Source: Nocardia neocaledoniensis (lineage in GTDB: Bacteria > Actinomycetota > Actinomycetes > Mycobacteriales > Mycobacteriaceae). From it: a stretch of 64,000 bases of DNA. The stretch covers positions 34,137 to 98,136 of the forward strand of contig NZ_JARWOJ010000232.1 of NCBI RefSeq assembly GCF_029868625.1. Direction: 5' to 3'. Under the pieces are notes generated by a model. The model did not search any database. It was not told the DNA's origin and was given only the letters and a program-made list of their open reading frames with translations. Shown piece by piece: positions 39,881-48,286 of the stretch (the first letter of the stretch is position 1; every line of letters starts with the position of its first letter). Made by a program: the position numbers and the translations under genes.

Positions 39881-40318
39881 CAGAGCCTCCTCGAATCGCT
39901 AAAGAACAGCAGCGCGAACGTTTTTCGGGCAGCACGAAGACACCTCGAGTTCTTCGTGGTCCGAGAAATTCGCTATGAGCGCAGTGGGCGCGACGCCGCA
40001 CTCGCGCAGGATCCCCGACAGATCATGTGGACGAGAGCGACGACCCGGCAGGGCCGTCGATGCCTAGCTTGTGATCGTTCCTCCAACATCGCGGCCGCGG
40101 CGCATACCCGGCGCCCCGGCTTTGTCAGTTACATCACATGGATGCTGTCCATGTGATGCAGACACTAGGCCCTCGGTTAATAAAAAGAAACTTTTTCCGC
40201 TAAAAAAATGAGTCGGCCGTCCAGTATGTTCCGAGCGGAACTCGCGACCTGGGCATGAGTGTGTGCCACACCACATCAGCGACGAATGTGTGAGCTACCA
40301 CACTTTCAGAACCGGAGA
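39881..40318. promoter_or_regulatory. 438-bp intergenic region: NRPS promoter/leader
   Basis: There is no gene here. The part around 40175-40210 is strikingly AT-rich for this genome (TTAATAAAAAGAAAC and TAAAAAAATG) and includes AAAAAG-3 nt-CTTTTT. Closer to the NRPS lies a perfect 11+11 palindrome (separate entry). Two TGTG/CACA dyads lie near the regulator end: GTGTG-C-CACAC at 40261-40271 and GTGTG-6 nt-CACAC at 40288-40303. This is the obvious promoter and operator region of the NRPS operon. Confidence 0.7.
40132..40158. promoter_or_regulatory. Perfect 11-bp inverted repeat upstream of the NRPS
   Basis: CATCACATGGA is followed by the 5-nt spacer TGCTG and the exact reverse complement TCCATGTGATG. 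It lies ~250 bases upstream of the NRPS start. The short spacer suits either a dimeric repressor or activator site or a hairpin in a long leader RNA. Confidence 0.6.
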
Positions 40319-41686
40319 CTATGAGCCGAAACGTTGCATCTGCGTTGCATCGGCGCCGAGGCGGCGATCGAGCACCCGGATCTTGGCTTCGATCTGCGCA
40401 TACAAGGGCGAATCGCGGTCGACGGTGGCGCGGTAGGCGGCCCACGCGGCGGCATCGTCACGACCCTCCGGACCCGCCGTCCACCGGCGCAGCACGCCGG
40501 GGTCGGCGGAGGCGAGCACCGCGGTGCGCAACCGCACGCGAAGCTCGTCGCGGATGTCGCAGATGCCCGGCGCGGAGGAGCGTGGCAGCACCGGACCCGC
40601 GTACAAGCGCAATGCGGATTCGATATCACCGGAGTCGAGGGCGGCCCGCAGGGCCTCCACATCGGTTGCGACATGGACCCGGAGACGGTATGGGCGGGAA
40701 CCGACGGCCGCGGCGCCGACCACCGCGCGCAGCCGCGACATCGCCGCACGGATGGTGCCGTTGTCCAGATCGGTGTCGTCGAGCAGCAGCGCCAGATGGT
40801 CCGCGCCGAGGCCCTCGGGATGTTCGGCGAGCAACAGCAGGATCTCGGCGTGCCGCTGCGACAGCGATACCCGCTCTCCCGCCACACTCAGCTGCGGCTG
40901 TCCGAGCCCCAGCACATCGAGTCCGAGCCGGGTCGGTTCGACAGCGGCATCGGCGCGATCGGATCGCGTCGTGTCGGCCGTGTTGCCCGCGCGCATGGCG
41001 CGCAGCACCAGATCCATCTCGGCGGCCGTGGCCGCGGCCTTGACCAGAGCGAGGATCTCCGGCTTGGCCACCCGCATCCCGCCGGCAATCATCAGAACGC
41101 CGATCAACCGGCCGTCCGGCTCATGCACCGGCGCCGCCGCGCCCGTGATCTGGTGCATGCGATGGAGGAAATGTTCGGGGCCGTGGATCCAGGTGGCGCG
41201 GCCGGTGCGCACCACGAGGCCGACGGCATTGGTGCCGATGCGGCGCTCACTGAGGTCGTCGCCCTCGCGCAGCCCGATCTCGGCGGCCGCGGCGACCTGT
41301 TCGGGATGGCCGTGCACCGAGAGCACGCGGCCGAACTGATCGGCGACGGTGACGATGAGTCCCGCCCGCGCCGCGTCCTGGACCAGCAGTTTGTCGACCA
41401 GCGGCATCAGCACCGCGAGCGGATGGGCGTCGCGATACCGTGCCAGATCGGCGCCGCGGAGGCCGCGACCGTCGAGGACGTCCGCCGGATCGATACCGCC
41501 GCGCACACTGCGCAACCAGGACTCGAGTACGAGCGGACGTAACAGCCCGGCCAGCTGGGTCAGCTGTTCACCACCGGCACTGAGAAAACCATGGGCCTGT
41601 GCGGCATAGGATTCCAGAGCACCGAGCTGTGCGCCCGACTCCGTCACCTGCCGTGGGGGCCGCCCACCTGCAAGATTGCTGACCAT
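40319..41686 (-). CDS. GAF-domain transcriptional regulator with C-terminal winged helix (AcoR-like sensor part)
   Basis: A 455-residue protein starting at ATG 41686 with AAAGGCAA upstream. Residues ~52-95 (ESWLRSVRGGIDPADVL…) and ~100-230 (LSERRIGTNAVGLVVRTGRATWIHGPEHF, then GAAAPVHEPDGRLIGVLMIAG) match the sensor part of AcoR-type activators. Instead of an AAA+ domain, the C-terminal part (~265-340) is an OmpR-like winged helix (LSQRHAEILLLLAEHPEGL, then NGTIRAAMSRLRAVVG, PYRLRV) plus a ~110-residue helical tail. It sits between mftG and the NRPS on the same strand, so either may be its target. Confidence 0.8.
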   Translation of the reverse strand: MVSNLAGGRPPRQVTESGAQLGALESYAAQAHGFLSAGGEQLTQLAGLLRPLVLESWLRSVRGGIDPADVLDGRGLRGADLARYRDAHPLAVLMPLVDKLLVQDAARAGLIVTVADQFGRVLSVHGHPEQVAAAAEIGLREGDDLSERRIGTNAVGLVVRTGRATWIHGPEHFLHRMHQITGAAAPVHEPDGRLIGVLMIAGGMRVAKPEILALVKAAATAAEMDLVLRAMRAGNTADTTRSDRADAAVEPTRLGLDVLGLGQPQLSVAGERVSLSQRHAEILLLLAEHPEGLGADHLALLLDDTDLDNGTIRAAMSRLRAVVGAAAVGSRPYRLRVHVATDVEALRAALDSGDIESALRLYAGPVLPRSSAPGICDIRDELRVRLRTAVLASADPGVLRRWTAGPEGRDDAAAWAAYRATVDRDSPLYAQIEAKIRVLDRRLGADATQMQRFGS

Positions 41687-41763
41687 TTGCCTTTCTTTCC
41701 CGCTACAAACTGTACCGGTGAGTTATCGGGCGACTCCCCAGAAGTGCGGGTTTGTCCGGCAGG

Positions 41764-41774
41764 TCACATTGTGA
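41764..41774. promoter_or_regulatory. TCACA-T-TGTGA palindrome upstream of the GAF regulator
   Basis: An 11-bp palindrome in the 105-bp gap between mftG and the regulator gene, followed by TCAC/GTCAC repeats to 41795. The half-site is the inverse arrangement of the TGTG/CACA dyads near the NRPS promoter, so it may be an autoregulatory site. Confidence 0.35.
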
Positions 41775-41791
41775 TAGCAGATGTCACGTCG

Positions 41792-43201
41792 TCACACCGC
41801 ATGCCGCTCGGCTATCACCGCAGCCAGCAGCAGCACCGTGGCCTGCGGACCGCGGTGGATCGGCACCGGTAGGACGGACAGATCGGCGATCGTCAGCCCG
41901 TCGATACCGTGCACCCGGCCACACTCGTCGACCACGGCCCGCCGGTCGTCGGCGGGCCCCATCCGGCAGGTGCCCGAAAGGTGTTGGGAGGTCCCCAGAT
42001 GGGCGCGCAGCCAGCCGTCGTCGATCTCGCCGAGCGGCAGGCCCAGGAGTTCGGCGGCGGTGCGGACGCCGGCCCGAAGCCGGGCCCGGTCGCGATCGGC
42101 ACGCAGGTAGCCCTGGTCGATCCGGGCCGGAACCGCCGGGTCGGCCGAGGCCAGGGTCAGCCTGCCCGGCGCGTCCGGTGTCATCAGCGCGACGCCGAGC
42201 CTGCGCAGGCCGGGCGTGAACATCGGGGTGTACGGGCGGAGTTCGAGATCGTCGAGTTCCAGGACGTATTCGAGCGCCACCGTCGACCGGGCCGGTGGGG
42301 GTCCCGGGTATTCGACGCCGATCTCCGGATGATCGGTGCACCAGGCGCCGACCGGCGCGGGCAGCACGACGGGGACACCGAGCGAACGCAGCAGTGGCTC
42401 GGGGCCGATCCCGGACCGGATCAGCAGCGCCGCGGACTCCACCGCGCCCGCGCAGACGATCACCCGATCGGCGAAGGCCGTCCCCCGCTCCCGGCCACGC
42501 GACCATTCGACGCCGACCACGCGCGACCCACGCAGGCGCAGCCGCGTCACCGTCGTCCCGCCGCTCACCGTCACGTTGGGCCGGGCCATCGCGGGATAGA
42601 GATGAGTGAGGGCAGGCCCGGCCCGGCGCCCGCCCGCGACGGCCAGTGGCACCCGACCGAAACCGTCCGCGCGCTCGGCCCCGCCGCTGCCAGGAGCCCG
42701 ATTGAGATCGGCGATCTCCGCGAAACCGGATGCCGCGCAGGCCTCCGCGAACTCCCGGCTGACCGGCGCAGGATCGGCCGTGCGCTCGACCGGGACCGGC
42801 CCGTGCGCTCCGTGGCCGGGCGCGGTGCCGAAATCACGGTCGGTCTCCAGAGCGGCGAAGAACGGCAGCACCGCCTCGTAGGACCACAGCGGGCTGGCGG
42901 CGGCGGCACTCCACGCCGCGAAGTCGGCGGCGGGCGGGCGGATGAAGTAGCTGCCGTTGATGGCACCGGACCCGCCGATCAACCTGCCGCGCACCAGGTT
43001 TCCCGGATACCGCCAGACCACCGACGACTCGGGGCCGACCGGCAGGTGACCGGGGTCGAGCAGCAGGGCCGGGATCCGCGCGGCCGAGGCCCAGACCGGC
43101 CCGGCCTCCAACACCAGGACCGCGTGGCCCGGGTCGGCGCTGAGCCGGGCCGCGACCACACACCCGGCCGACCCGGCGCCGACGACGAGTGTGCTGGTCA
43201 C
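41792..43201 (-). CDS. mftG: MftG, mycofactocin-associated GMC-family oxidoreductase
   Basis: 469 residues from GTG 43201, chosen because the dinucleotide-binding segment LVVGAGSAGCVVAARLS begins at residue 4 and the gene then starts 10 bases after the mftF stop. GMC landmarks: VLEAGP, GGSGAINGSYFIRPP, VIVCAGAVESAALLIRSGIG (signature 2-like), and the C-terminal LSGTCRMG…DECGRVHGIDGLTIADLSVLP with the flavin site. In mycobacteria MftG is the flavoprotein that re-oxidises reduced mycofactocin towards the respiratory chain. It is the last gene of the mft set here. Confidence 0.88.
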   Translation of the reverse strand: MTSTLVVGAGSAGCVVAARLSADPGHAVLVLEAGPVWASAARIPALLLDPGHLPVGPESSVVWRYPGNLVRGRLIGGSGAINGSYFIRPPAADFAAWSAAAASPLWSYEAVLPFFAALETDRDFGTAPGHGAHGPVPVERTADPAPVSREFAEACAASGFAEIADLNRAPGSGGAERADGFGRVPLAVAGGRRAGPALTHLYPAMARPNVTVSGGTTVTRLRLRGSRVVGVEWSRGRERGTAFADRVIVCAGAVESAALLIRSGIGPEPLLRSLGVPVVLPAPVGAWCTDHPEIGVEYPGPPPARSTVALEYVLELDDLELRPYTPMFTPGLRRLGVALMTPDAPGRLTLASADPAVPARIDQGYLRADRDRARLRAGVRTAAELLGLPLGEIDDGWLRAHLGTSQHLSGTCRMGPADDRRAVVDECGRVHGIDGLTIADLSVLPVPIHRGPQATVLLLAAVIAERHAV

Positions 43202-43211
43202 CGGCGGGAAC

Positions 43212-44618
43212 TCAGCGCGGCGGCACGTTCGGCTTGAGCGCTTCGAAACTGCGCGCCCTGAGCACGCCCAGCCACAGGCCGCTGCCGTAGGCGACATCGT
43301 CGAGTCGTTTGTAGGCGACGTAGCGCAGCGGGTCGAGGCCGCCGGAGTCGCGGTGGGTGAACCAGTCGGCCAGCCCGTCGGCGAGCGCCATCGTGACGGC
43401 GATCTTCCTGATCCGCCGCGAAGCGAGCACCGCGAGCAGTGTCACCGGCCAATAGTCCCGGCACATCGCCGAAGCCAGCCGCCACATCCCGGCGAAATAG
43501 CCGCGCGCGAGATACACCGCCGCGATGCGGGTCGGATTGTCGAGTTCGGCGAACACCCGCCGCATCCGCACCAGTGCCGTCGCCAGAGTGACCAGCCCGC
43601 CGAGCAGGCCCCACTTGGACAGCGTCGCGAACAACAGGCTCGCCAGCACGGTCCAGGTGGGCACCGACAGCGGCGAGACCATTCCCCCGTGCCGCTTGCC
43701 CAGCGGCGCGGCGCCGGTGCCGTAGAACAGCTTTCGGCCGAACCAGGCACGGAAGGCCACCCGGTGATCGTGCGCGACGTGCGCCGCGGGCTCGTAGCGC
43801 AACCGCCAGCCCGCTCGCTCCAGTCGCCAGCACAGGTCGACGTCCTCGGCCACCTGCATCGACTCGTCGAAACCGCCCTCGCCCTGCAGTGCCGCCCGCC
43901 GCGCGAGCAGCGCCGCGCTCGGCACGTACGAGACCACCCCGCGCGCGTGCACGGCCGATTCGCGCCTGCCCAGATCCAGCGAGGACCGCGTGTGTTCGTA
44001 GCGGGCCAGCGCGTTGGACTCCTTGTCGAGCGCGACGATGCGCGGCGCGACCAGCGCGACCTGCGGGTCGCTGAAATGCCCGAGCATCACCTCGAGCCAG
44101 CCGCTGCGCGGCACCACGTCGGAATCGAGGAAGGCGACGAAGCCCGTTGTCGCCGCCCGTAATCCGGCATTGCGGGCGGCGGCCGGGCCGAGCGGGGTGT
44201 CGTGCCGCAGCACCGTCACCTGACCGCGGCCCTGCCGGGGCGGAATCCGCACCGGCTCGTCGGAGCCGTCGTCGACGACGATCACGTTGTGCCCGCGCAG
44301 AGTGGCGAGCAGCCGCATCAGCCCGTCGGCGTTGTTGTAGAGCGGGATGACGACGGTGACGTCGTCGAGCGAGGGCAACAGCCGCGGCCGCGGGTTCGCG
44401 ACGCCCGAATCCAGCAGGCGCCGCGCGACGATCGCGGACTTGGTATCGGTCACCTCCAGGTACCCGTCGCCGATGAGTTCGGCGGCCTCCGGGGCCAGGC
44501 GCAGCATCCGCGCGGGGGATCCGCCGATCAGGATCCGGCCCCCGGAAAATGCGCGTACCCGTGGATCGATCCGTACCCCGAAGCCGTCGGGCAGACGATC
44601 ATGGCGCATTCCTCGCAT
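43212..44618 (-). CDS. mftF: MftF, mycofactocin glycosyltransferase
   Basis: About 468 residues. The start is ambiguous: ATG 44618, ATG 44609 ([10 protein letters not shown]) or an ATG about 30 bases further upstream ([10 protein letters not shown]) behind GGGGTG. The N-terminal part ([37 protein letters not shown]) is specific to MftF. A GT2 catalytic domain follows with [30 protein letters not shown] and [14 protein letters not shown], and the C-terminal part has membrane segments ([29 protein letters not shown]). MftF adds an oligoglucose chain to premycofactocin. The gap to the mftBC stop is only ~130 bases; mftD and mftE, which lie there in mycobacteria, are absent. Confidence 0.92.
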   Translation of the reverse strand: MRGMRHDRLPDGFGVRIDPRVRAFSGGRILIGGSPARMLRLAPEAAELIGDGYLEVTDTKSAIVARRLLDSGVANPRPRLLPSLDDVTVVIPLYNNADGLMRLLATLRGHNVIVVDDGSDEPVRIPPRQGRGQVTVLRHDTPLGPAAARNAGLRAATTGFVAFLDSDVVPRSGWLEVMLGHFSDPQVALVAPRIVALDKESNALARYEHTRSSLDLGRRESAVHARGVVSYVPSAALLARRAALQGEGGFDESMQVAEDVDLCWRLERAGWRLRYEPAAHVAHDHRVAFRAWFGRKLFYGTGAAPLGKRHGGMVSPLSVPTWTVLASLLFATLSKWGLLGGLVTLATALVRMRRVFAELDNPTRIAAVYLARGYFAGMWRLASAMCRDYWPVTLLAVLASRRIRKIAVTMALADGLADWFTHRDSGGLDPLRYVAYKRLDDVAYGSGLWLGVLRARSFEALKPNVPPR

Positions 44619-44676
44619 GCTATTCGCACTCGCGCTCGCAGACATCATCACCCCACAAAAAAGGAGGAAAGTCCGC

Positions 44677-44700
44677 ATGAAATGCCGCTCTGACCGGTAA
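44677..44700 (+). other. Orphan Shine-Dalgarno with 7-codon ORF in the mftC-mftF gap
   Basis: On the opposite strand to the mft genes, AAGGAGG (44661-44667) is followed after nine bases by ATG and the short frame MKCRSDR then TAA. There is no gene to serve downstream on that strand. On the mft strand the same stretch reads as a T-rich run after a small CCGG-TTA-CCGG hairpin, so it could equally be terminator-like debris left where mftD and mftE usually lie. Confidence 0.25.
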
Positions 44701-44749
44701 CCGGACGCGTCAACAAGATCGGCAGCGCACTTTCGGCAACCGGCTCGGC

Positions 44750-46243
44750 CTACCCGAGTGGACTCTCGTTGCACGCCTTCGCGGGTGCCCGCTTCACGGT
44801 CAGTGGCAGCGACACGCGGCTGCGCGCGCGCACCGGCCGCGAATGGTCCACCGCCGAGCGCGGAATCGTGCGGCCCGGCATGGCCAGCGCGGCCTCGCCG
44901 TAGCCCTGCACGCACTCCGGGTCGGGGCCGTTGGCGGGCAGTCCGGTGAAGAACTTGGCCGCCATGCAGCCGCCACGGCAGGCGTCGTAGTGCGAGCACT
45001 TGGTGCACGCGCCGCCGTCGACCGGTTCGCGCAGTTCGGCGAACAGCTCCGAGTTCGTCCACACCGCGTCGAATCCGCCGTCGGCGACGATGTTTCCGGC
45101 CTTGAACCGGTCGTGGATGGCGAACGGGCAGGCGTAGACGTCGCCCACCGGGTCGACCAGGCACACGACCCGGCCCGCGCCACACATGTTCAGGCCGGGC
45201 AGCGCCGAACCGAACGCGGACAGGTGGAAGAAGGAGTCGCCGGTGAGCACGCCCTCGCCGTTGCGGACCAGCCATTCGTAGAGCTCGCGCTGCTGTTCGG
45301 GCAGCGGGTGCAGCTCGTCCCACACGTCGGCGCCGCGGCCGGACGGACGGAGGCGGGTCAACCGCAGGGTGGCGCCGTAGCGGTCGGCGATGGCCTTGAA
45401 CTCGTCCAGCTGCGCGATGTTGTGGCGGGTCGCCACGACCGAGAGCTTGGCGTCCTTGAAGCCCGCGTTCGCGAGGTTCTCCAGCGCCTTGATGGCGGTG
45501 GCGTAGGAACCGGGGCCGCGGACCGCGTCGTTGACCTCGGCGTCGGCGCCGTCGAGGGAGATCTGCACGTCGACGTAGTCGCTGGCGGCCAGCCGGGCGG
45601 CGACCTCCTCGTTGATGCGAACGCCGTTGGTGGAGAACTTGACTCCCACGTGGTGCGCCGTCGCGTAGTCGACCAGCTCCCAGAAGTCGGGCCGCACAGT
45701 CGGCTCGCCGCCGCCGATGTTGACGTAGAAGATCTGCATGCGCTCGAACTCGTCGATGAGCGCCTTGCACTGCTCGGTGGTCAGTTCGTTCGGGTCACGT
45801 CGGCCCGACGAGGACAGGCAGTGCACGCACGACAGGTTGCACGCGTAGGTGAGTTCCCAGGTCAGGCAGATCGGCGCGGCCAGCCCCGATTCGAAGCGGT
45901 CGATCAGCCTGCCGCCCTGGGTGGTGTCGGTGGCGGCAGGCATGCGCAGCGGAGACACCTCGGTGACCGGGCCGGGGGCGGGCACGATCATGTCGGTGTC
46001 GGCCAGCTGGGCCAGCGCCTTGATGTGGGCGTCGGATACGCCGACACCCTTGGCTCGCAGCGCCTCCCGCACCGAGGTGTGGGCCGGCAGCGCCTGCACC
46101 ACGTCGACCAGGTCGCGGCTCTTGAGGAACGAGAGCTTGCGAGTGCCGAAGTGGTACAGCAGCGCACCGAAGGATTCCGGTCGCAGCGAGACCCGGGGGT
46201 GCAGAGCCCAGCGGGTGTCGAGGTCGAGCACGCCTGCCGCCAT
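44750..46243 (-). CDS. mftC: MftB-MftC fusion: mycofactocin RiPP-binding chaperone joined to radical SAM maturase
   Basis: 497 residues from ATG 46243, two bases after the mftA stop. Residues 1-~100 are MftB ([27 protein letters not shown]…), the PqqD-like peptide-binding protein. Residues ~108-497 are Mft[17 protein letters not shown] gives the radical SAM Cys135-x3-Cys139-x2-Cys142, [12 protein letters not shown] follows, and the SPASM domain has [21 protein letters not shown] and [20 protein letters not shown]. MftC oxidatively decarboxylates the terminal Tyr of MftA and crosslinks it to Val. In mycobacteria B and C are separate genes; here no stop intervenes. Met101 (45943) could serve as an internal MftC start. 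Confidence 0.92.
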   Translation of the reverse strand: MAAGVLDLDTRWALHPRVSLRPESFGALLYHFGTRKLSFLKSRDLVDVVQALPAHTSVREALRAKGVGVSDAHIKALAQLADTDMIVPAPGPVTEVSPLRMPAATDTTQGGRLIDRFESGLAAPICLTWELTYACNLSCVHCLSSSGRRDPNELTTEQCKALIDEFERMQIFYVNIGGGEPTVRPDFWELVDYATAHHVGVKFSTNGVRINEEVAARLAASDYVDVQISLDGADAEVNDAVRGPGSYATAIKALENLANAGFKDAKLSVVATRHNIAQLDEFKAIADRYGATLRLTRLRPSGRGADVWDELHPLPEQQRELYEWLVRNGEGVLTGDSFFHLSAFGSALPGLNMCGAGRVVCLVDPVGDVYACPFAIHDRFKAGNIVADGGFDAVWTNSELFAELREPVDGGACTKCSHYDACRGGCMAAKFFTGLPANGPDPECVQGYGEAALAMPGRTIPRSAVDHSRPVRARSRVSLPLTVKRAPAKACNESPLG

Positions 46244-46245
46244 CG

Positions 46246-46350
46246 TCAGTACACGCCGCACATGCCGTCGATGCTGACCTCTTCGATCAGCGTCTCGGTG
46301 ACCAGGTTCTCGTCGGTGTCGACGGTCGCGCGGCTGGGGTTCTCTGACAT
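46246..46350 (-). CDS. mftA: MftA, mycofactocin precursor peptide
   Basis: A 34-residue peptide from ATG 46350 with GGAGG six bases upstream. It begins [16 protein letters not shown] and ends [12 protein letters not shown], the invariant mycofactocin C-terminus whose last two residues (Val-Tyr) become the redox cofactor core. Stop 46246-46248 is two bases from the mftBC start. It is the first gene of the minus-strand mft operon. Confidence 0.97.
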   Translation of the reverse strand: MSENPSRATVDTDENLVTETLIEEVSIDGMCGVY

Positions 46351-46373
46351 GACTTACCTCCATGGTGTTGCCG

Positions 46374-46400
46374 GTCACTTCCGACCATAACGTCAGTGAC
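46374..46400. promoter_or_regulatory. Inverted repeat between mftA and the divergent TetR gene
   Basis: GTCACT and AGTGAC, spaced by 15 nt, lie in the 173-bp divergent region just upstream of mftA. This is a plausible operator for the divergent TetR protein or another regulator of mftA. Confidence 0.4.
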
Positions 46401-46523
46401 TGCCATAAAGGGGGGAAATCGAAAATTTCGCTGTCCCGCGTCCGGCGGCGCACAGCGCCCCGCGCGGGTCGGCCGCCCCTCTAGACTGCGCAGAGCAGGA
46501 CGGAACCGGGTCGACACGGCCTG

Positions 46524-47186
46524 ATGGCAGTAGAGGTGAGGCATAGGTTGCGGAACCACGCAGGGGCGGGCAGCGGGGCGAATTCCACCCTCTCGGAATC
46601 GGAGATCGTGGAGGCGGCGCTGCGGGTCGTCCGGGAGGACGGGGTGGAGAAGCTGTCGATGCGGCGGCTCTCCCGCGAGCTCGGCGTCTCGCCGATGGCG
46701 CCGTACTACTACGTCGCCGACAAGCGCGAGCTGCTCGACCTGGTCGCGAGCGCCGCGCTGGTGGGGGTGCGCAAGCCCGCGCGCGAGTCGGGACCGTGGC
46801 AGCAGCGCCTGCGCGATCTGATCGATCAGATCGACGATAGACTGCGCAGGCATCCCGGCCTCGGCGACATCCTGCTGGAACAGATGCTCGGCAAACAGCT
46901 CGACCTGATCGATGCTGTGATGGAGATCCTGTTCGACGCGGGGTTCAGCGACCGCAACGTGCTGGCCGCGTATGCGACCATCCACACCTACCTGTTCGGA
47001 CGCAGCCGGGTGAACCCGCGCGACCGTTCCGCCCCCGCCGACGTGCTGTTACCCGAGGCGGTGGCACGGGCCACGAAGTACATGGCGGACCTGCGCGGCA
47101 AGTACTCCTACGACTTCGGGATGGAGGTGCTGGTCGCCGGACTCGAGGCACAGCTTGCCCTGCAGGCGCGTCCCGACCTAGCATGA
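46524..47186 (+). CDS. TetR-family regulator divergent from mftA (not MftR-like)
   Basis: 220 residues from ATG 46524; a later start is possible because the conserved part begins near residue 22. The HTH spans ~25-70 (SESEIVEAALRVVREDGVEKLSMRRLSRELGVSPMAPYYYVADKRELLDLV). The ligand domain ends with VARATKYMADLRGKYSYDFGMEVLVAGLEAQL. Mycobacterial MftR has a different recognition region (…VARRTLFRYYASKN…) and a GRRPGTTQHQLS-like start, neither of which is here. The gene is 37 bases from kshB on the same strand with a KstR box between them. It may control mftA, kshB, both or itself. Confidence 0.82.
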   Translation: MAVEVRHRLRNHAGAGSGANSTLSESEIVEAALRVVREDGVEKLSMRRLSRELGVSPMAPYYYVADKRELLDLVASAALVGVRKPARESGPWQQRLRDLIDQIDDRLRRHPGLGDILLEQMLGKQLDLIDAVMEILFDAGFSDRNVLAAYATIHTYLFGRSRVNPRDRSAPADVLLPEAVARATKYMADLRGKYSYDFGMEVLVAGLEAQLALQARPDLA

Positions 47187-47189
47187 AAC

Positions 47190-47203
47190 TGAAACACGTT
47201 CTA
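47190..47203. promoter_or_regulatory. KstR operator (cholesterol regulon) upstream of kshB
   Basis: TGAAACACGTTCTA fits the published KstR consensus TNNAACNNGTTNNA at every fixed position. It lies 21 bases upstream of the kshB start, where KstR binding would block transcription until a sterol-derived CoA thioester appears. Confidence 0.8.
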
Positions 47204-47223
47204 GTTTTGTTCGAGAGGACGAC

Positions 47224-48279
47224 ATGACCACAGTCGAGGTTCCGCACGGTTCGCGCTCGGTGGTGCTGCGGGTCGCCGCGGTGATCGCCGAAACGGCCGA
47301 CACCCACTCCGTGGTCTTCGAGGTGCCCGCCGACCTCCGCGAACGCATGAAGTACACGCCGGGCCAGTTCCTGACCCTGCGCATCCCCAGCGACCAGACC
47401 GGCTCGGTCGCCCGCTGCTACTCGCTGGCCAGCTCGCCCTTCACCGACGACCTGCCCAAGGTGACCGTCAAGCGCACCGAGGGCGGATACGGCTCGAACT
47501 GGCTGTGCGACAACATCTCCGCGGGCGACCAGATCGAGGTGCTGCCGCCGTCGGGTGTGTTCACCCCGAAGAACCTGGACGAGGACCTGCTGCTGTTCGG
47601 CGCGGGTAGCGGGATCACGCCGGTGATGTCGATCCTGAAGTCGGCGTTGTCGCAGGGCTCGGGCAAGATCGTGCTCGTCTACGCCAACCGCGACGCCGGT
47701 TCGGTGATCTTCGCCGAGGAACTGCGCGAGCTCGTGGCCAAGCATCCGCAGCGGCTCACCGTCATCCACTGGCTCGAACCGTTGCTCGGCCTGCCGACCG
47801 CGGACATGCTGGCCACTCTGGTCCGGCCCTACACCGCCTACGAGGCGTTCATGTGCGGGCCCAAGCCGTTCATGGACCTGGTGCACGACGCGCTGGCCAC
47901 CCTCGAGGTGCCGCGCAACCGCACCCACGCCGAGGTGTTCAACTCGCTGGCCGGTGACCCGTTCGCCGATCACGCCCCCGTCGAGATCAGTGACGAGGAG
48001 GCCGCCGACGCCGCCACCGTCGAGGTGGAACTCGACGGCCAGGTGCACGAGCTGTCGTGGCCGCGCAAGCAGACCCTCGTCGACATCATGCTCGACAAGG
48101 GCCTGGACGTGCCCTACTCCTGCCAGGAGGGCGAGTGCGGGTCCTGCGCGTGCACCGTGCTCGAGGGCAAGGTCGAGATGGAGAACGCCGAGATCCTCGA
48201 CCCCGAGGACATCGAGAACGGCTACATCCTCGGCTGCCAGGCGCGGCCGGTCACCGACCGCCTGAAGATCCAGTTCTGA
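47224..48279 (+). CDS. kshB: 3-ketosteroid 9-alpha-hydroxylase reductase component
   Basis: 351 residues from ATG 47224. An FAD-binding barrel (RCYSLASSPF), NAD-binding domain (LLFGAGSGITPVMSIL; FMCGPKPFMD) and a C-terminal plant-type [2Fe-2S] ferredoxin domain (PYSCQEGECGSCACTVLEGKVEMENAEILDPEDIENGYILGCQARP is its core, with Cys-x4-Cys-x2-Cys and a distal Cys) are in the KshB order. KshB passes electrons from NADH to the Rieske oxygenase KshA, which opens ring B of sterols. The KstR box in front supports the steroid assignment over other class IA reductases. KshA is not in the window. Confidence 0.9.
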   Translation: MTTVEVPHGSRSVVLRVAAVIAETADTHSVVFEVPADLRERMKYTPGQFLTLRIPSDQTGSVARCYSLASSPFTDDLPKVTVKRTEGGYGSNWLCDNISAGDQIEVLPPSGVFTPKNLDEDLLLFGAGSGITPVMSILKSALSQGSGKIVLVYANRDAGSVIFAEELRELVAKHPQRLTVIHWLEPLLGLPTADMLATLVRPYTAYEAFMCGPKPFMDLVHDALATLEVPRNRTHAEVFNSLAGDPFADHAPVEISDEEAADAATVEVELDGQVHELSWPRKQTLVDIMLDKGLDVPYSCQEGECGSCACTVLEGKVEMENAEILDPEDIENGYILGCQARPVTDRLKIQF

Positions 48280-48286
48280 GCGGGGT

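Noticed and set aside
39881..40318. IdeR-type iron box in the NRPS promoter (a siderophore hypothesis)
   Set aside because: No match to the TTAGGTTAGGCTAACC-type consensus was found, and there are no DHB, salicylate or hydroxamate genes nearby.
44601..44693. 30-residue plus-strand peptide frame across the mftF start (His/Arg-rich)
   Set aside because: It overlaps the mftF coding start antisense, has no ribosome site of its own, and the composition is typical of a shadow.
46524..47186. Naming the mftA-divergent TetR gene mftR
   Set aside because: Position fits, but the recognition helix and N-terminus do not resemble MftR, so no symbol was given.
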